From NCBI RefSeq assembly GCF_002355415.1, contig NZ_AP014936.1, positions 1,736,001-1,800,000 on the forward strand: a stretch of 64,000 nt of DNA, written 5' to 3'. Below are positions 43,816-53,302 of the stretch, in pieces. A program made the translations under genes and the position numbers. Position 1 is the first letter of the stretch; the number at the start of each line of letters is the position of its first letter. The notes beneath the pieces are model-generated. The model was not told the origin of the DNA, did not search any database, and saw nothing but the letters and a program-made list of their open reading frames with translations. This stretch comes from Sulfurifustis variabilis. Its GTDB lineage: Bacteria; Pseudomonadota; Gammaproteobacteria; Acidiferrobacterales; Sulfurifustaceae.

Positions 43816-45677
43816 GGTTTCTTCCCGGCGGGGCGTGGTTTCCTGGACGGCAGGGCGCCCTGCAGCAGCGAGTCGCAGTCCGGATTCGCGGCAGTTCCGG
43901 GTTCGCTCAGCGGGATAAGCGCGGCGAAGGGCGACAGCAGCGCGCCCAGAGCGAGTGCCGCGGCACCCTTGGCCGCGAGCTTTCCGGCGTCCGGCTGCAC
44001 GGACGGTTTGCGCAGCGGACCGGTGACGCGGATCGGCGCGCGTGCGGCGAGCACGCTGGCATCCTTGGGGTGAGCGCGCAGCGTGAGATTGAGCCGCTCC
44101 TGCGGCAGATCGATGTGACCGTCGACGATGAGTATCGAGTCGCGCGTGTCCACAACGAACGGGTGCGCCGTCCAGATGCCGTCGTCGGCGTTGAAGGCGA
44201 TGAAGCCGCAGCGTATCGGCGTGCCGCCGGCCTCGGCGCCCTTCGCCATGAGCCATTCGCCCAGGTCGAGGCCCATGAGCTCCACCAGCGCCGCCTGTAT
44301 CTCGCCGCCGCGCACCACGAAAAGGAGCTGGCCGTCCGACGACTCGAGGAGATCGGCCAGCGTGCGCCCGCGTCCGCGGAGGTCGATGCGCCCGCTCAGT
44401 CTCCCGGACAGATACTCCGCGGGAACGGCGCGGTCGAGCCGCAGATCCCGGATGTCGAGCTGAAGGGACGAGGAGGGCATGCGTTCCCGTCCATCGAGAA
44501 CGAGGCTCCCCTGCAACGTGCCTCCCGCGACGCTGGCCTTCAACGGGTCGACCGTCAATCTGCCGCGATCGAGGCGCACGGCCAGCGTGATGTCGCGCAC
44601 CGGCGGGGCCGGGCTCGCTTCCAGGCGCCCGACGCTCAGGTCCGCCTGGAGGTTGAGCTTGTGGAGCACCGCGGTTTCGATCGGAACCGCCGGTATCAGC
44701 CGCCGCTCCGGCGCGGGCTTCGGTTTCGGCCGGTCGGGCAGGTGCAGGCGGTCCGTGTGCAGCGTCGCATAGATCATGATCGGCACCTGGTCGGCATCGA
44801 TCCGCAGGTCGCCGCGCACCTTTTGCGGGCCGATCTGCGCCTCGATGCCGTCGAACAGCCAATGGCCGCGATCGCGCGTGAGTCTCGCGGCGACCTCGAC
44901 CGGCGCCGTGTGCGGGAAATCGACGACCGGAAGATCGTTGAGCGCGGCGAGATCGGGCCCGCGAAACGCGAGCTGCACGTCCGGCTTCGCCACCGTGCCG
45001 CTCGCCGACAACCGCGACTCCCCGAGCTCGATTTCCGCCTGCACGCGCCAGTCGTCGTTGCCCGACGTCGTCTCCTGGGCCGCTTGAACGCGAACGGCCA
45101 GGGGCTGGTCCTCGAAACGTCCCGTGCCCTGCAGCTCCAGCTCGCCCTCCGGGCCGAGATGCCCCGTCAGCTCCGCGATGCTGAGCTGGACGGACTGCTC
45201 GAGAGCCGCATCCCGATAGATCGCGTGGCCGTCGGTGACCTTGATCTCCTCGATCGCCGGGGGAGGGCCTTGTTCCTCCTCGTCCTTTCCGAGGTCCCAG
45301 TTCAACGTCCCGTCCTGCCTGCGCTCGACCAGGACACGCGGCTCGCTCAAGGCGACGCGCGGCAATCGGGTCTCGCCGCGCAGCAGCGCCACGAGGTCGA
45401 GCGAGGCCTCCAGCGCGCCGAGCACGAGCATCGGTTGCTCGGAGGCCCAGTCGGCGTTCGCGATCCGGACATCGCCGGCGCGCACGCGCGTCGTTCCCCG
45501 CAGGTCGAGATCCAGGTCGTCGGTCAGCGTCACCTCGCGGCCGAGTTGCGCACCGAGGTATGCCGCGATCGGACCCTTGAACCACGGCGTCTTCCAGTCG
45601 AGCAGGATCAGGAAGACGGCGAGGAGCGACAGGATCGCGACGACCGCCGTGAGCGTCCAGGACGCGGCGCGGATCAC
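43812..45677 (-). CDS. AsmA family protein
   Basis: A 621-aa protein with one N-terminal inner-membrane helix (WTLTAVVAILSLLAVFLILL) and a long periplasmic beta-rich region. AsmA hallmarks are the early LGREVTLTDDLDLDLRG segment with VRIANADWASE, NWDLGK, and the C-terminal block with RGRGRTLADLLESSDGQLLF and RMPSSSLQLDIRDLRL. AsmA-like proteins are thought to bridge or transfer phospholipids between membranes. The start is GTG 45677. It is divergent from the HiPIP gene by 162 bases and overlaps the proline-rich ORF at its end. Confidence 0.88.
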   Translation of the reverse strand: MIRAASWTLTAVVAILSLLAVFLILLDWKTPWFKGPIAAYLGAQLGREVTLTDDLDLDLRGTTRVRAGDVRIANADWASEQPMLVLGALEASLDLVALLRGETRLPRVALSEPRVLVERRQDGTLNWDLGKDEEEQGPPPAIEEIKVTDGHAIYRDAALEQSVQLSIAELTGHLGPEGELELQGTGRFEDQPLAVRVQAAQETTSGNDDWRVQAEIELGESRLSASGTVAKPDVQLAFRGPDLAALNDLPVVDFPHTAPVEVAARLTRDRGHWLFDGIEAQIGPQKVRGDLRIDADQVPIMIYATLHTDRLHLPDRPKPKPAPERRLIPAVPIETAVLHKLNLQADLSVGRLEASPAPPVRDITLAVRLDRGRLTVDPLKASVAGGTLQGSLVLDGRERMPSSSLQLDIRDLRLDRAVPAEYLSGRLSGRIDLRGRGRTLADLLESSDGQLLFVVRGGEIQAALVELMGLDLGEWLMAKGAEAGGTPIRCGFIAFNADDGIWTAHPFVVDTRDSILIVDGHIDLPQERLNLTLRAHPKDASVLAARAPIRVTGPLRKPSVQPDAGKLAAKGAAALALGALLSPFAALIPLSEPGTAANPDCDSLLQGALPSRKPRPAGKKP

Positions 45678-45839
45678 GGCGATTCCCGCGGTGTGCGGAC
45701 GGCTAAGGCGACGGCGGGGCGGTGCACTCTCTGTTAGAGGGCCGAATTCCTGGACTGCTCAACCGTCGTCCGGAAGCGACGTTGTGCGTTCGGGAAGTGC
45801 TGTGCCACGCTTCCCCAACACGACACAAGGAGAAAGAGC

Positions 45840-46166
45840 GTGCGACGGAGAAGGGCGTTGCGTTATCTGCTCCTCGCTCCCCTGCTGGCGTCGGGGGCGG
45901 CGTGGCGCCCGGGCGTCTCGTTGGCGCAGGCGCAGGGACGGTGCGACGCGTCGGGTCTGTCGAAACAGGAGCGGCAACAGCGCGACGCGCTCGAGTACGT
46001 GGACCGCTCGCCGCATCCACGACAAACCTGCGGAAACTGCATGCACCTGCAGCCGACGCCGGCGAAGAACGGAGGCCCGTGCAAGGCCTGCAGCGTGCTG
46101 CCCGGGCCGGTGCACATGGAGGGCTGGTGCACCGCCTGGGTGGCGCGCATCGGCGGCGCCGGCTGA
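45840..46166 (+). CDS. High-potential iron-sulfur protein (HiPIP)
   Basis: A 108-aa periplasmic electron carrier with one [4Fe-4S] cluster. The cluster ligands are probably Cys64, Cys67, Cys84 and Cys97, spaced +3, +17 and +13, close to Chromatium HiPIP. The flanking QTCGNCMHL, CKACSVLPG and EGWCTAWV fit the family. The N-terminus MRRRRALRYLLLAPLLASG is Arg-rich and hydrophobic, compatible with Tat export as for other HiPIPs. Two extra Cys (35, 81) are present. GTG 45840 follows AAGGAG by eight bases. HiPIPs serve in photosynthetic, sulfur- or iron-oxidising electron transport. Confidence 0.85.
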   Translation: MRRRRALRYLLLAPLLASGAAWRPGVSLAQAQGRCDASGLSKQERQQRDALEYVDRSPHPRQTCGNCMHLQPTPAKNGGPCKACSVLPGPVHMEGWCTAWVARIGGAG

Positions 46167-46185
46167 TCCACTTCGGAGCGGAATC

Positions 46186-46809
46186 ATGAAGCAGCCTCTC
46201 GAGCTCACCTTCCACGACGTCGACCGGTCCGCGTGGGTGGAGGATTACATCCGGCGGCGGGCGGAGCGCCTCGAGCGCCTCGCGGACGATATCATCTGGT
46301 GCCGCGTCGCCGTCGAGCAGCCGAGCCGTTCCCGCAACACGGGCAATCTCTACCGCGTCTCGATCGAGCTTTCGCTGCCGCCCAACAAGGATCTCGTCGC
46401 GGCGAAGGAGCGTCCGATCGACGACCCGCACATGCAGCTGCGCCCGCTGATCAAGAGCGCGTTCGAGGCGTTGGAGCGCCAGCTCAAGAAGACCGTCGAG
46501 CGGCGTCGCTACGACGTCAAGAGCCACGAAGAGCCGCCGCACGGGTTGGTGGCGCGCGTCTTTCCCAGGGAGGGTTACGGTTTCATCCGCAGCAGCGACG
46601 GCCGCGAGATCTACTTCAACCGGCGCGCCGTGCTGCACGACGGCTTCGAACGGCTCGCGATCGGAACCGAGGTCCGCTTCGTGGACGAGTCGGGCGAAGA
46701 GGGCCCGCAGGCGAGCAGCGTCCAGATCGTGTCGAAACGGGGACAGCGGGAGAGCGTCGAGGGCGGCTCCGCCGCGCCCGGTGCGGGTGGCGGCGGCGAT
46801 ACCTCCTGA
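46186..46809 (+). CDS. Hibernation-promoting factor domain fused to a cold-shock domain
   Basis: A 207-aa protein. Residues 1-115 match HPF/RaiA ribosome-binding domains (LELTFHDVDRSAWVEDYIRR, LERLADDIIWCRVAVEQPSR, DVKSHE). Residues about 120-185 form a cold-shock OB-fold with the RNA-binding signatures EGYGFI and REIYFN. A Gly/Ser-rich tail follows. Such fusions occur in Proteobacteria and probably place an RNA-binding module on ribosomes under stress. ATG 46186 has GGAGCGG upstream and lies 19 bases after the HiPIP stop. Confidence 0.85.
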   Translation: MKQPLELTFHDVDRSAWVEDYIRRRAERLERLADDIIWCRVAVEQPSRSRNTGNLYRVSIELSLPPNKDLVAAKERPIDDPHMQLRPLIKSAFEALERQLKKTVERRRYDVKSHEEPPHGLVARVFPREGYGFIRSSDGREIYFNRRAVLHDGFERLAIGTEVRFVDESGEEGPQASSVQIVSKRGQRESVEGGSAAPGAGGGGDTS

Positions 46810-46873
46810 CCCCCGGCGCACTCCCTATTCCCCGGGCGTGGGTGTAGAGTGGCGCGATAAAAGCGGGGGTGCC

Positions 46874-48385
46874 ATGGGGGAGACCGAGGGGTCGGCGGGC
46901 GGGGAACCGGTGCCGAGCAACCCAGGCTTGCCCTTGGCAGCAACGGGGATACCCGGGCTGGACGCGGCGTCGGGGGGAGGTTTTCCCCGCTGTCGGATGT
47001 ATCTCCTGAGAGGCGGATCCGGGACGGGCAAGACGACCCTGGGCCTGCAGTTTCTGCTGGCCGGCCGCGAGGCGGGCGAGGAGTCGCTCTACCTGGGCCT
47101 GTCGGAGAGCCGCGACGAGATCGAAAGCATCGCCCGGTCGCATGACTGGTCGCTCGCCGGCATCCACATCCACGAGTACTCGATCGCCGATCAGCTCCGG
47201 GCGGAGACGCGCCAGACGATATTCAATGCGGCCGAGATCGAGTTGCCGGAGACGATGGCGGCGTTGCTCGAAGCAATGGACCGGGTGCGCCCGGCCCGGT
47301 GCGTGGTGGATTCGCTCGCGGAGCTGCGGCTGCTCGCGGACGACGCGCTGCGCTACCGGCGCCAGATACTGCTCCTCAAGGAGTACGTCGTGGTGAACAG
47401 GTGCACGGTGCTCCTGCTGGACGAACATCGCGGTCCCAACGACGTCGAGATCGAGAACCTGATGCACGGAGTGATCCTGCTCGACCACGAGGCGGCCCCG
47501 TACGGGCACGACCGTCGCCGGCTGCGCATCAAGAAGCTGCGCGGCCGGCGCTTCAGCGAGGGTTACCACGATTACCGGATCGCGACCGGCGGGATCAGCG
47601 TGTATCCGCGCATGACCCTGCCGGAAGGTCGTCCGGCCGCGAAAGTCGAAACGATGTCGACCGGCGTCGCTGCGCTGGATCGGCTGCTCGGCGGCGGCGT
47701 CGACCGCGGCGGCAGCCTGCTGCTGGTCGGGCCGGCGGGCACCGGGAAGTCGAGCGTCGCCGCGCGCGTCGCGGCGAGCGCGGCGGCGCGCGGCGAGGGC
47801 GTGGCCATTTACCTGTTCGACGAGAGCCGGGAGATGTTCCTCACGCGCTGCGCGGGGCTCGGATTGCCGCTGCCCGCGCTGGCGGAAACGGGCGCCGCGC
47901 TCGTGCGCGCCGTCGATCCGGCGGAGATGCCCTTCGGGGAGTTCGCGAACGAGCTTCGGCGCGCGGTCGATGCGGGCGCCCGCGTCGTGGTCATCGACAC
48001 GCTGGTCGGTCTGCGCACCGCGATGCGGGAAGAACGCTTTCTTCCCTTGCAGCTCCGCGAGCTTCTCGCCTACCTCGCGCGCAGCCGCGTCGTCACGGTG
48101 CTCGTCGACCGGGAGATCGGCGGGGCGCGCGGGCCGCATTCCACCGACACGCTCAGCTATCTCGCGGACACCGTCGTCGCGTTCCGCTACTACGAGTGCG
48201 GCGGCGAGGTGCGGCCCGTGATCTCGGTCCTCAAGCGCCGTGCCGGCGAGCACGAGCACGCGATCCGCGAGCTTCGCATCGGCCCGCCGGAAGGCGTGGA
48301 CCTCGGCCCGCCGCTCACCCGGCTGCGCGGCAGCGTGACGGGCGGTCCCGTCTGCGACGACCGCGACCCGGATCCCGCCGGATGA
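46874..48385 (+). CDS. KaiC-like ATPase with two RecA domains
   Basis: A 503-aa double-domain KaiC homologue. Domain 1 has Walker A GGSGTGKTT (about 47-55) and a Walker B-type CVVDSLAELR. Domain 2 has GPAGTGKSS (about 285-293) and VVVIDTLVGLR. Glu residues after Walker A resemble KaiC catalytic Glu pairs. In cyanobacteria KaiC is the clock ATPase/kinase. In Proteobacteria such homologues sit beside histidine kinases and act in stress responses. No kaiA or kaiB is present. The next gene overlaps by four bases (ATGA). Confidence 0.85.
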   Translation: MGETEGSAGGEPVPSNPGLPLAATGIPGLDAASGGGFPRCRMYLLRGGSGTGKTTLGLQFLLAGREAGEESLYLGLSESRDEIESIARSHDWSLAGIHIHEYSIADQLRAETRQTIFNAAEIELPETMAALLEAMDRVRPARCVVDSLAELRLLADDALRYRRQILLLKEYVVVNRCTVLLLDEHRGPNDVEIENLMHGVILLDHEAAPYGHDRRRLRIKKLRGRRFSEGYHDYRIATGGISVYPRMTLPEGRPAAKVETMSTGVAALDRLLGGGVDRGGSLLLVGPAGTGKSSVAARVAASAAARGEGVAIYLFDESREMFLTRCAGLGLPLPALAETGAALVRAVDPAEMPFGEFANELRRAVDAGARVVVIDTLVGLRTAMREERFLPLQLRELLAYLARSRVVTVLVDREIGGARGPHSTDTLSYLADTVVAFRYYECGGEVRPVISVLKRRAGEHEHAIRELRIGPPEGVDLGPPLTRLRGSVTGGPVCDDRDPDPAG

Positions 48386-51300
48386 GCCTCCCCAAACAAC
48401 AGGCGGCGACGCGAGCGACCGCCTTTGCCGAGGGCGAGCGCGTCCTGGTGCTCGCGCCGACGGGGCGGGACGCGCTCCTCGTGTGCACGTTCCTGGCGCA
48501 GGCCGGCATCCCGTCCAAGTCGTGCGACGACATGTCGCAACTGTGCGAGGAGCTGGACCAGCCGACGGGCGCCACGCTGATCGCCGAAGAGGCGCTGGGC
48601 GGCACGTCGCTGCGGCGCTTCACGGAGGCGCTGGCGCAGCAGCCGCCCTGGTCCGATCTCCCGATCCTGATCCTCACGAACGGCGGCGAAGACGGCGGCT
48701 GGCGGCGGCTCGCGATCCTCGACAGCATCGGCAACGCGACGCTGATCGAGCGCCCGGTGCGGATGGTCCACCTGATGAGCGCCGTGCAGACGGCCCTGCG
48801 CTCGCGCCGCCGGCAGTACGAGATGCGCGCGTACCTCGCCGAGCGCGAGACGCGGGAGCGCGCGGCGCGCGAGGCCGCTCGACTCGAGCAGGCGCTGCGG
48901 GCGCAGGCCACGGCCGCGCGGGAGGATCTCGAGCGCGTGGTCGCGAGCATCCGCGACGGCTTCATGATCGTCGACCGCGCCTGGCGCTTCACGTACGTGA
49001 ACGAGCAGGCCGCCCGGTTCGCGGGCCTGCGGCCGGCCGACATGCTGGCCAAGAGCCTGTGGGAGCTGTTCCCCGACCGCATCGGCGGCAAGTTCTATCA
49101 CGAGGCGCAGCGGGCGATGACGCAGCGGCAGGCGCTGAGCTTCGACCTCTACCATCCCGCGGCGCACCGCTGGTTCGAGTACCGGCTGTACCCGCAGCCG
49201 CAGGGGCTCGTCATCCTCGAGACCGACGTCACCGACCGCAAGCAGGCGGAGGAGCACCGGGCCCAGCTGGCCGCGGTGGTGGAGGCTTCCGCCAACGCGA
49301 TCACCAGCCAGACGCTCGAGGGCATCATCACGAGCTGGAATCCCGGTGCCGAGCGCATGTACGGCTATACCGCCGACGAGGCGGTCGGCCGCTCTATATA
49401 TATGACGATCCCGCCCGAGCTCACGGAGGAGATGGCCGAGCTTTACGCCCGCGTCCGGACCGGGGGCCGGGTAGAGCGCGCGGAGAGCGTTCGCCAGCGC
49501 AAGGACGGAACGACCCTCCCGGTGGCGGTCAGCCTGGCCCCGATCCGCGGCCGCGACGGGATGGTGGTGGCCCTGACGAGCGTCGAGACGGACATCGCGG
49601 AGCGCGTGCGCGTCGAGCAGGCGCTGCGGGACAGCGAGGACCGGTATCGCCGCCTGATCGAGCTCAGCCCCGCGGCGGTCTTCGTCCACCTCGAGAACCG
49701 CATCGTCTACGCGAATCCGGCCTCCCTGCATCTTTTCGGGGCGCGCGAGCCCAACGAGGTGCTGGGTCATTCGAAGATCGAGTTCGTGCACCCCGACTTC
49801 GTGCCGATCGTCGAGGGGCGCATCCGCAGGATGCGCGAGACCGGCGAGCCCAACGCCCCCATGGAGCAGAAATGGGTGCGGCGGGACGGAACCGTCATCG
49901 ACGTCGAGGTCTCCGCGAGCCCGTTGCCGTGGAGCGGGCGGACGGCCGTGCAGGTCATCGCGCGCGACATCACGCTGCGCAAGCGCGCCGAGAACGCGCT
50001 GCGTGACAGCGAGATGCGCGAGCGGGCGCGCGCCCTCGAAATCCGGTCCCTGATGGAGGCGGTGCCGGCGGCGGTGCTGATCGCCGAGGACATCGAATGC
50101 CGCCGGATCACGGCGAACCGCGCGGGCTACGACCTCCTGCGGCTTCCGGTGGGCAGCAACACCTCGCTCAGCGCCGACGTCGACGCGCCGCGTCACTTCC
50201 GGGTCTTCACGGACGGTCGCGAGCTCCGGCCCGAGGAGCTGCCTGTCCAGCGGGCCGCCGCGACCGGAACGCCGATACGCGACGTCGAGGAGGAGATCGT
50301 TTTCGACGACGGCTCCCGCGTCTTTCTCCTCGGCAATGCCGTGCCGCTGTTCGACGAGACCGGGCGCCCGCGCGGCGCGGTCGCCGCGTTCGTGGATATC
50401 ACGGCCCGCAAGCAGGCGGAGGAGGCGGTGCGCGCGAGCGAGGCGCGCTTCCGGCACATCTTCCAGTCGGCGGCCGTGGCGATTTTCGAGGACGACTTCC
50501 TGCCCGCATGGGAGATGCTTCAGGCCCTCAAGCGCGAGGGCGTGACGGACTTCCGGACCTATTTCCGCGAGCACCCGGATGCCGTGCAGCGCGCGGCGGA
50601 GCTCGTCCGGGTGAACGAAGCGAATCGCGAAGGCTGCGAGATCTGGCAGGCGGAAGACCGCCAGGACCTGCTCGGGCCGCTGGTCCGCCTCTTCGGAGCG
50701 GAGAGCGCCCCGGCGCTCGAGCGCTGTCTCGTGCAGCTCGCCGACGGGGCGGACTACATCGAGGAGGAAGCGGTCATCCGCACGCTGAAGGGCGAGCTTC
50801 GGGAAGTGCGTTGCGCGGTTGCGCTGCATTCGCACGAACCGGACGACCTGCGTCGCGTGCTGGTCACGTCCATCGACATCACGGCCCACAAGCACGCCGA
50901 GCGGGCCTTGCGCGCGAGCGAGGCGCGCTACCGCTACATCTTCGAGGCGGCCGCGCCGGGCATCATCGAGGTCGACGCCTCGCACCTGAAGCGGCTGCTC
51001 GACGGGCTCAAGACGAAGGGACCGCACACCCTCGAGGAGCGGCTCATGCGGTCCGACGACTTCCTGCGGCAGGCCGCGGCGTGGCTGCGCGTGGTTGCCG
51101 CGAACCCGCAGGCGATCGCGCTGTACGAGGCCGACGACATCGAGGCGCTCAATCCGCTGGCGCGCCTGTTCGAGCCGTCGACCCTGCGCATTTTCGGCGA
51201 GTGCGTGGAGCAGATCGCCGAGGGCGTGCGCTACTACGAAGGAGAGGGCAGCATCCTCACCGTGAAGGGCAACCGGCGCGAGGTGTTCCTGACCGTTTCG

Positions 51301-53280
51301 CTGCCGACCCAGCCCCAGGACTTCAGGCGCGTGCTCGTGACGCTGATGGACATGACCGAGCGCAAGCGCGCGGAAGAGTCGGTCCGGCGCAGCGAGGCGA
51401 ACCTGGCGAAGGCGCAGGCCATCGCGCACGTCGGCAGCTGGGAATGGGAGATCGAGCGCAACGACATCACGTGCTCGGACGAGACCTACCGCATCCTCGG
51501 CCTCGAGCCGCAGTCCCGCGAGATGCGATTCCCGAACATCGTCGAGGCGGTCGTGCACCCGGACGACCGCGAGCGCGTAAAGGAGATCATCAGCGCCGCG
51601 CTGCGCCAGCCCCATCCCTGGTTCCTCGAGATTCGCCTGGTGCTGCCGGACGGCAGCGAGCGGGTCGCCTACCTGCGCGCGGAGGTCGTGTGCGAGGGCG
51701 ACCGGCCCGTTCGCATGGTCGGCACGCTACAGGACATCACCGAGCGCAAGCTCGTCGAGGAGGCGTTGCGTTTCAGCGAGTCGCGCTTCCGGGCGGCGCT
51801 GCAGGGCGTGCCGATCGTCGTGTCGCAGCAGGACCGCGAGCTGCGCTACACCTGGATCCACAAGCCGCTGCCCGGCTACACCGTCGACCGCGTGATCGGC
51901 CGGCGCGACACCGACGTGCTCGAACGGCGCGAGGAGGCCGAGGCGCTCGAGGCCTTCAAGCGGCACGTGATCCACACGGGCGTCGCCGCGCGGCGCAAGT
52001 TCAGGCTCCACCTGGAAGGCGCGCCGCGCGAGCTCGACGTCATCGCCGAACCGCTGCGCAGCGGGCACGGCGACGTGGTCGGCGTCACCTGCGCCGCGGT
52101 CGACATCACCGAGCACACCGAGCTGCAGGATCAGCTCCGTCGCCAGGCGGAGCAGCTCGCGCGCATGGACAGCCGCAAGAACGAGTTCCTCGCGATGCTC
52201 GCGCACGAGCTGCGCAACCCGCTCGCGCCGATACACAACGCCGTGCACGTCCTCAAGATCCAGCCCGATCCGCCGGATCGCCGGCACCTGCAGTGGGCCC
52301 TCGACGTCATCGCCCGACAGGTGCAGCACCTCGCGCGCCTGGTGGACGACCTGCTCGACATCGCGCGCATCACCCACGGCCGGATCCGCCTCCAGCGGGA
52401 GCTGGTCGACCTGCACACGCTGCTGGCGCAGGCGGTCGAGGCGGCACGGCCGACGATGACCCAGCGGCGCCACGCCCTCGTCTACGCGCCGCCGTCGGAG
52501 CCGATCGTGCTCGAGGCGGACCCGACGCGGCTGGTGCAGATCGTCGGGAACCTGCTTGGCAACGCCGGACGCTACACGCCGCCCGGGGGCCGCATCGACG
52601 TGGCCGCGCGCCGCGAGGGCAGCGAGGCCGTCATCACGGTCCGCGACAACGGCATCGGCATCGCCGCCGAGGCGCTCCCGCACATCTTCGATCTCTTCAG
52701 CCAGGCCGGCCGCTCCACGGACGACCGCCAGGGCGGACTGGGGCTGGGACTTGCGCTCGTGCATCGGCTCGTCGAGCTGCACGGCGGCAGCGTGTCGGCG
52801 GCGAGCGCGGGGACGGGGAAGGGCAGCACGTTCACCGTACGACTGCCGGTGCTCCCCGAAGCGCGGGAGGCCCCCGCGGGCTACCCGGCGCAGCAACCCG
52901 TGCGCGACCGCCGCGGGATGCGCATTCTCGTCGTGGACGACAACCCGGACGTCGCGCAGTCCCTGGCCGTGCTGCTCGACGTCCTCGGCCATCGCGTGGA
53001 GGCGGTCAACGACGGCGGCTCGGTCCTGCCCGCGATCGAGCGGTGCAACCCCGACGTGGTGTTCCTCGACATCGGCCTGCCCGACATGGACGGCTACGAG
53101 GTGGCGCGCCGCATCCGCGCGGCCTATCCGACGCGCGCCCTGCGCGTGGTCGCGCTGACCGGCTATGGACAGGAGGAGGTGCGCCGGCGCGTACAGTCGG
53201 CCGGCTTCGACGCCCACCTGCTGAAACCGGCAAGCGTGGAGTCCCTGGAGACGCTGCTCGCCTCGTTCCGATTGCAGTAA
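48382..53280 (+). CDS. Hybrid sensor histidine kinase with eight PAS-type domains
   Basis: A 1632-aa soluble kinase, no membrane segment seen. Residues about 20-155 form a receiver-like domain lacking a clear phospho-Asp. A coiled coil and eight PAS-type units follow (about 190-1250), each ending in an [DT]ITxxK-x-AE linker. The fifth and sixth have long helical inserts. HisKA has FLAMLAHELRNPLAPI (His1275), the ATPase has GNLLGNAGRY, DNGIGIA and GLGLGLAL, and a C-terminal receiver has VVFLDIGLPDMDGY (Asp1563). ATG 48382 overlaps the kaiC-like stop, strongly linking the two products in one signalling unit. Confidence 0.9.
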   Translation: MSLPKQQAATRATAFAEGERVLVLAPTGRDALLVCTFLAQAGIPSKSCDDMSQLCEELDQPTGATLIAEEALGGTSLRRFTEALAQQPPWSDLPILILTNGGEDGGWRRLAILDSIGNATLIERPVRMVHLMSAVQTALRSRRRQYEMRAYLAERETRERAAREAARLEQALRAQATAAREDLERVVASIRDGFMIVDRAWRFTYVNEQAARFAGLRPADMLAKSLWELFPDRIGGKFYHEAQRAMTQRQALSFDLYHPAAHRWFEYRLYPQPQGLVILETDVTDRKQAEEHRAQLAAVVEASANAITSQTLEGIITSWNPGAERMYGYTADEAVGRSIYMTIPPELTEEMAELYARVRTGGRVERAESVRQRKDGTTLPVAVSLAPIRGRDGMVVALTSVETDIAERVRVEQALRDSEDRYRRLIELSPAAVFVHLENRIVYANPASLHLFGAREPNEVLGHSKIEFVHPDFVPIVEGRIRRMRETGEPNAPMEQKWVRRDGTVIDVEVSASPLPWSGRTAVQVIARDITLRKRAENALRDSEMRERARALEIRSLMEAVPAAVLIAEDIECRRITANRAGYDLLRLPVGSNTSLSADVDAPRHFRVFTDGRELRPEELPVQRAAATGTPIRDVEEEIVFDDGSRVFLLGNAVPLFDETGRPRGAVAAFVDITARKQAEEAVRASEARFRHIFQSAAVAIFEDDFLPAWEMLQALKREGVTDFRTYFREHPDAVQRAAELVRVNEANREGCEIWQAEDRQDLLGPLVRLFGAESAPALERCLVQLADGADYIEEEAVIRTLKGELREVRCAVALHSHEPDDLRRVLVTSIDITAHKHAERALRASEARYRYIFEAAAPGIIEVDASHLKRLLDGLKTKGPHTLEERLMRSDDFLRQAAAWLRVVAANPQAIALYEADDIEALNPLARLFEPSTLRIFGECVEQIAEGVRYYEGEGSILTVKGNRREVFLTVSLPTQPQDFRRVLVTLMDMTERKRAEESVRRSEANLAKAQAIAHVGSWEWEIERNDITCSDETYRILGLEPQSREMRFPNIVEAVVHPDDRERVKEIISAALRQPHPWFLEIRLVLPDGSERVAYLRAEVVCEGDRPVRMVGTLQDITERKLVEEALRFSESRFRAALQGVPIVVSQQDRELRYTWIHKPLPGYTVDRVIGRRDTDVLERREEAEALEAFKRHVIHTGVAARRKFRLHLEGAPRELDVIAEPLRSGHGDVVGVTCAAVDITEHTELQDQLRRQAEQLARMDSRKNEFLAMLAHELRNPLAPIHNAVHVLKIQPDPPDRRHLQWALDVIARQVQHLARLVDDLLDIARITHGRIRLQRELVDLHTLLAQAVEAARPTMTQRRHALVYAPPSEPIVLEADPTRLVQIVGNLLGNAGRYTPPGGRIDVAARREGSEAVITVRDNGIGIAAEALPHIFDLFSQAGRSTDDRQGGLGLGLALVHRLVELHGGSVSAASAGTGKGSTFTVRLPVLPEAREAPAGYPAQQPVRDRRGMRILVVDDNPDVAQSLAVLLDVLGHRVEAVNDGGSVLPAIERCNPDVVFLDIGLPDMDGYEVARRIRAAYPTRALRVVALTGYGQEEVRRRVQSAGFDAHLLKPASVESLETLLASFRLQ

Positions 53281-53302
53281 TCGCCCGCAAACGGAGTTGC
53301 GC

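Noticed and set aside
48190-51615. 1141-codon open frame on the minus strand across the PAS kinase
   Set aside because: It is the antisense shadow of a GC-rich coding region. The plus strand encodes recognisable PAS and kinase domains; the minus-strand translation shows no domain.
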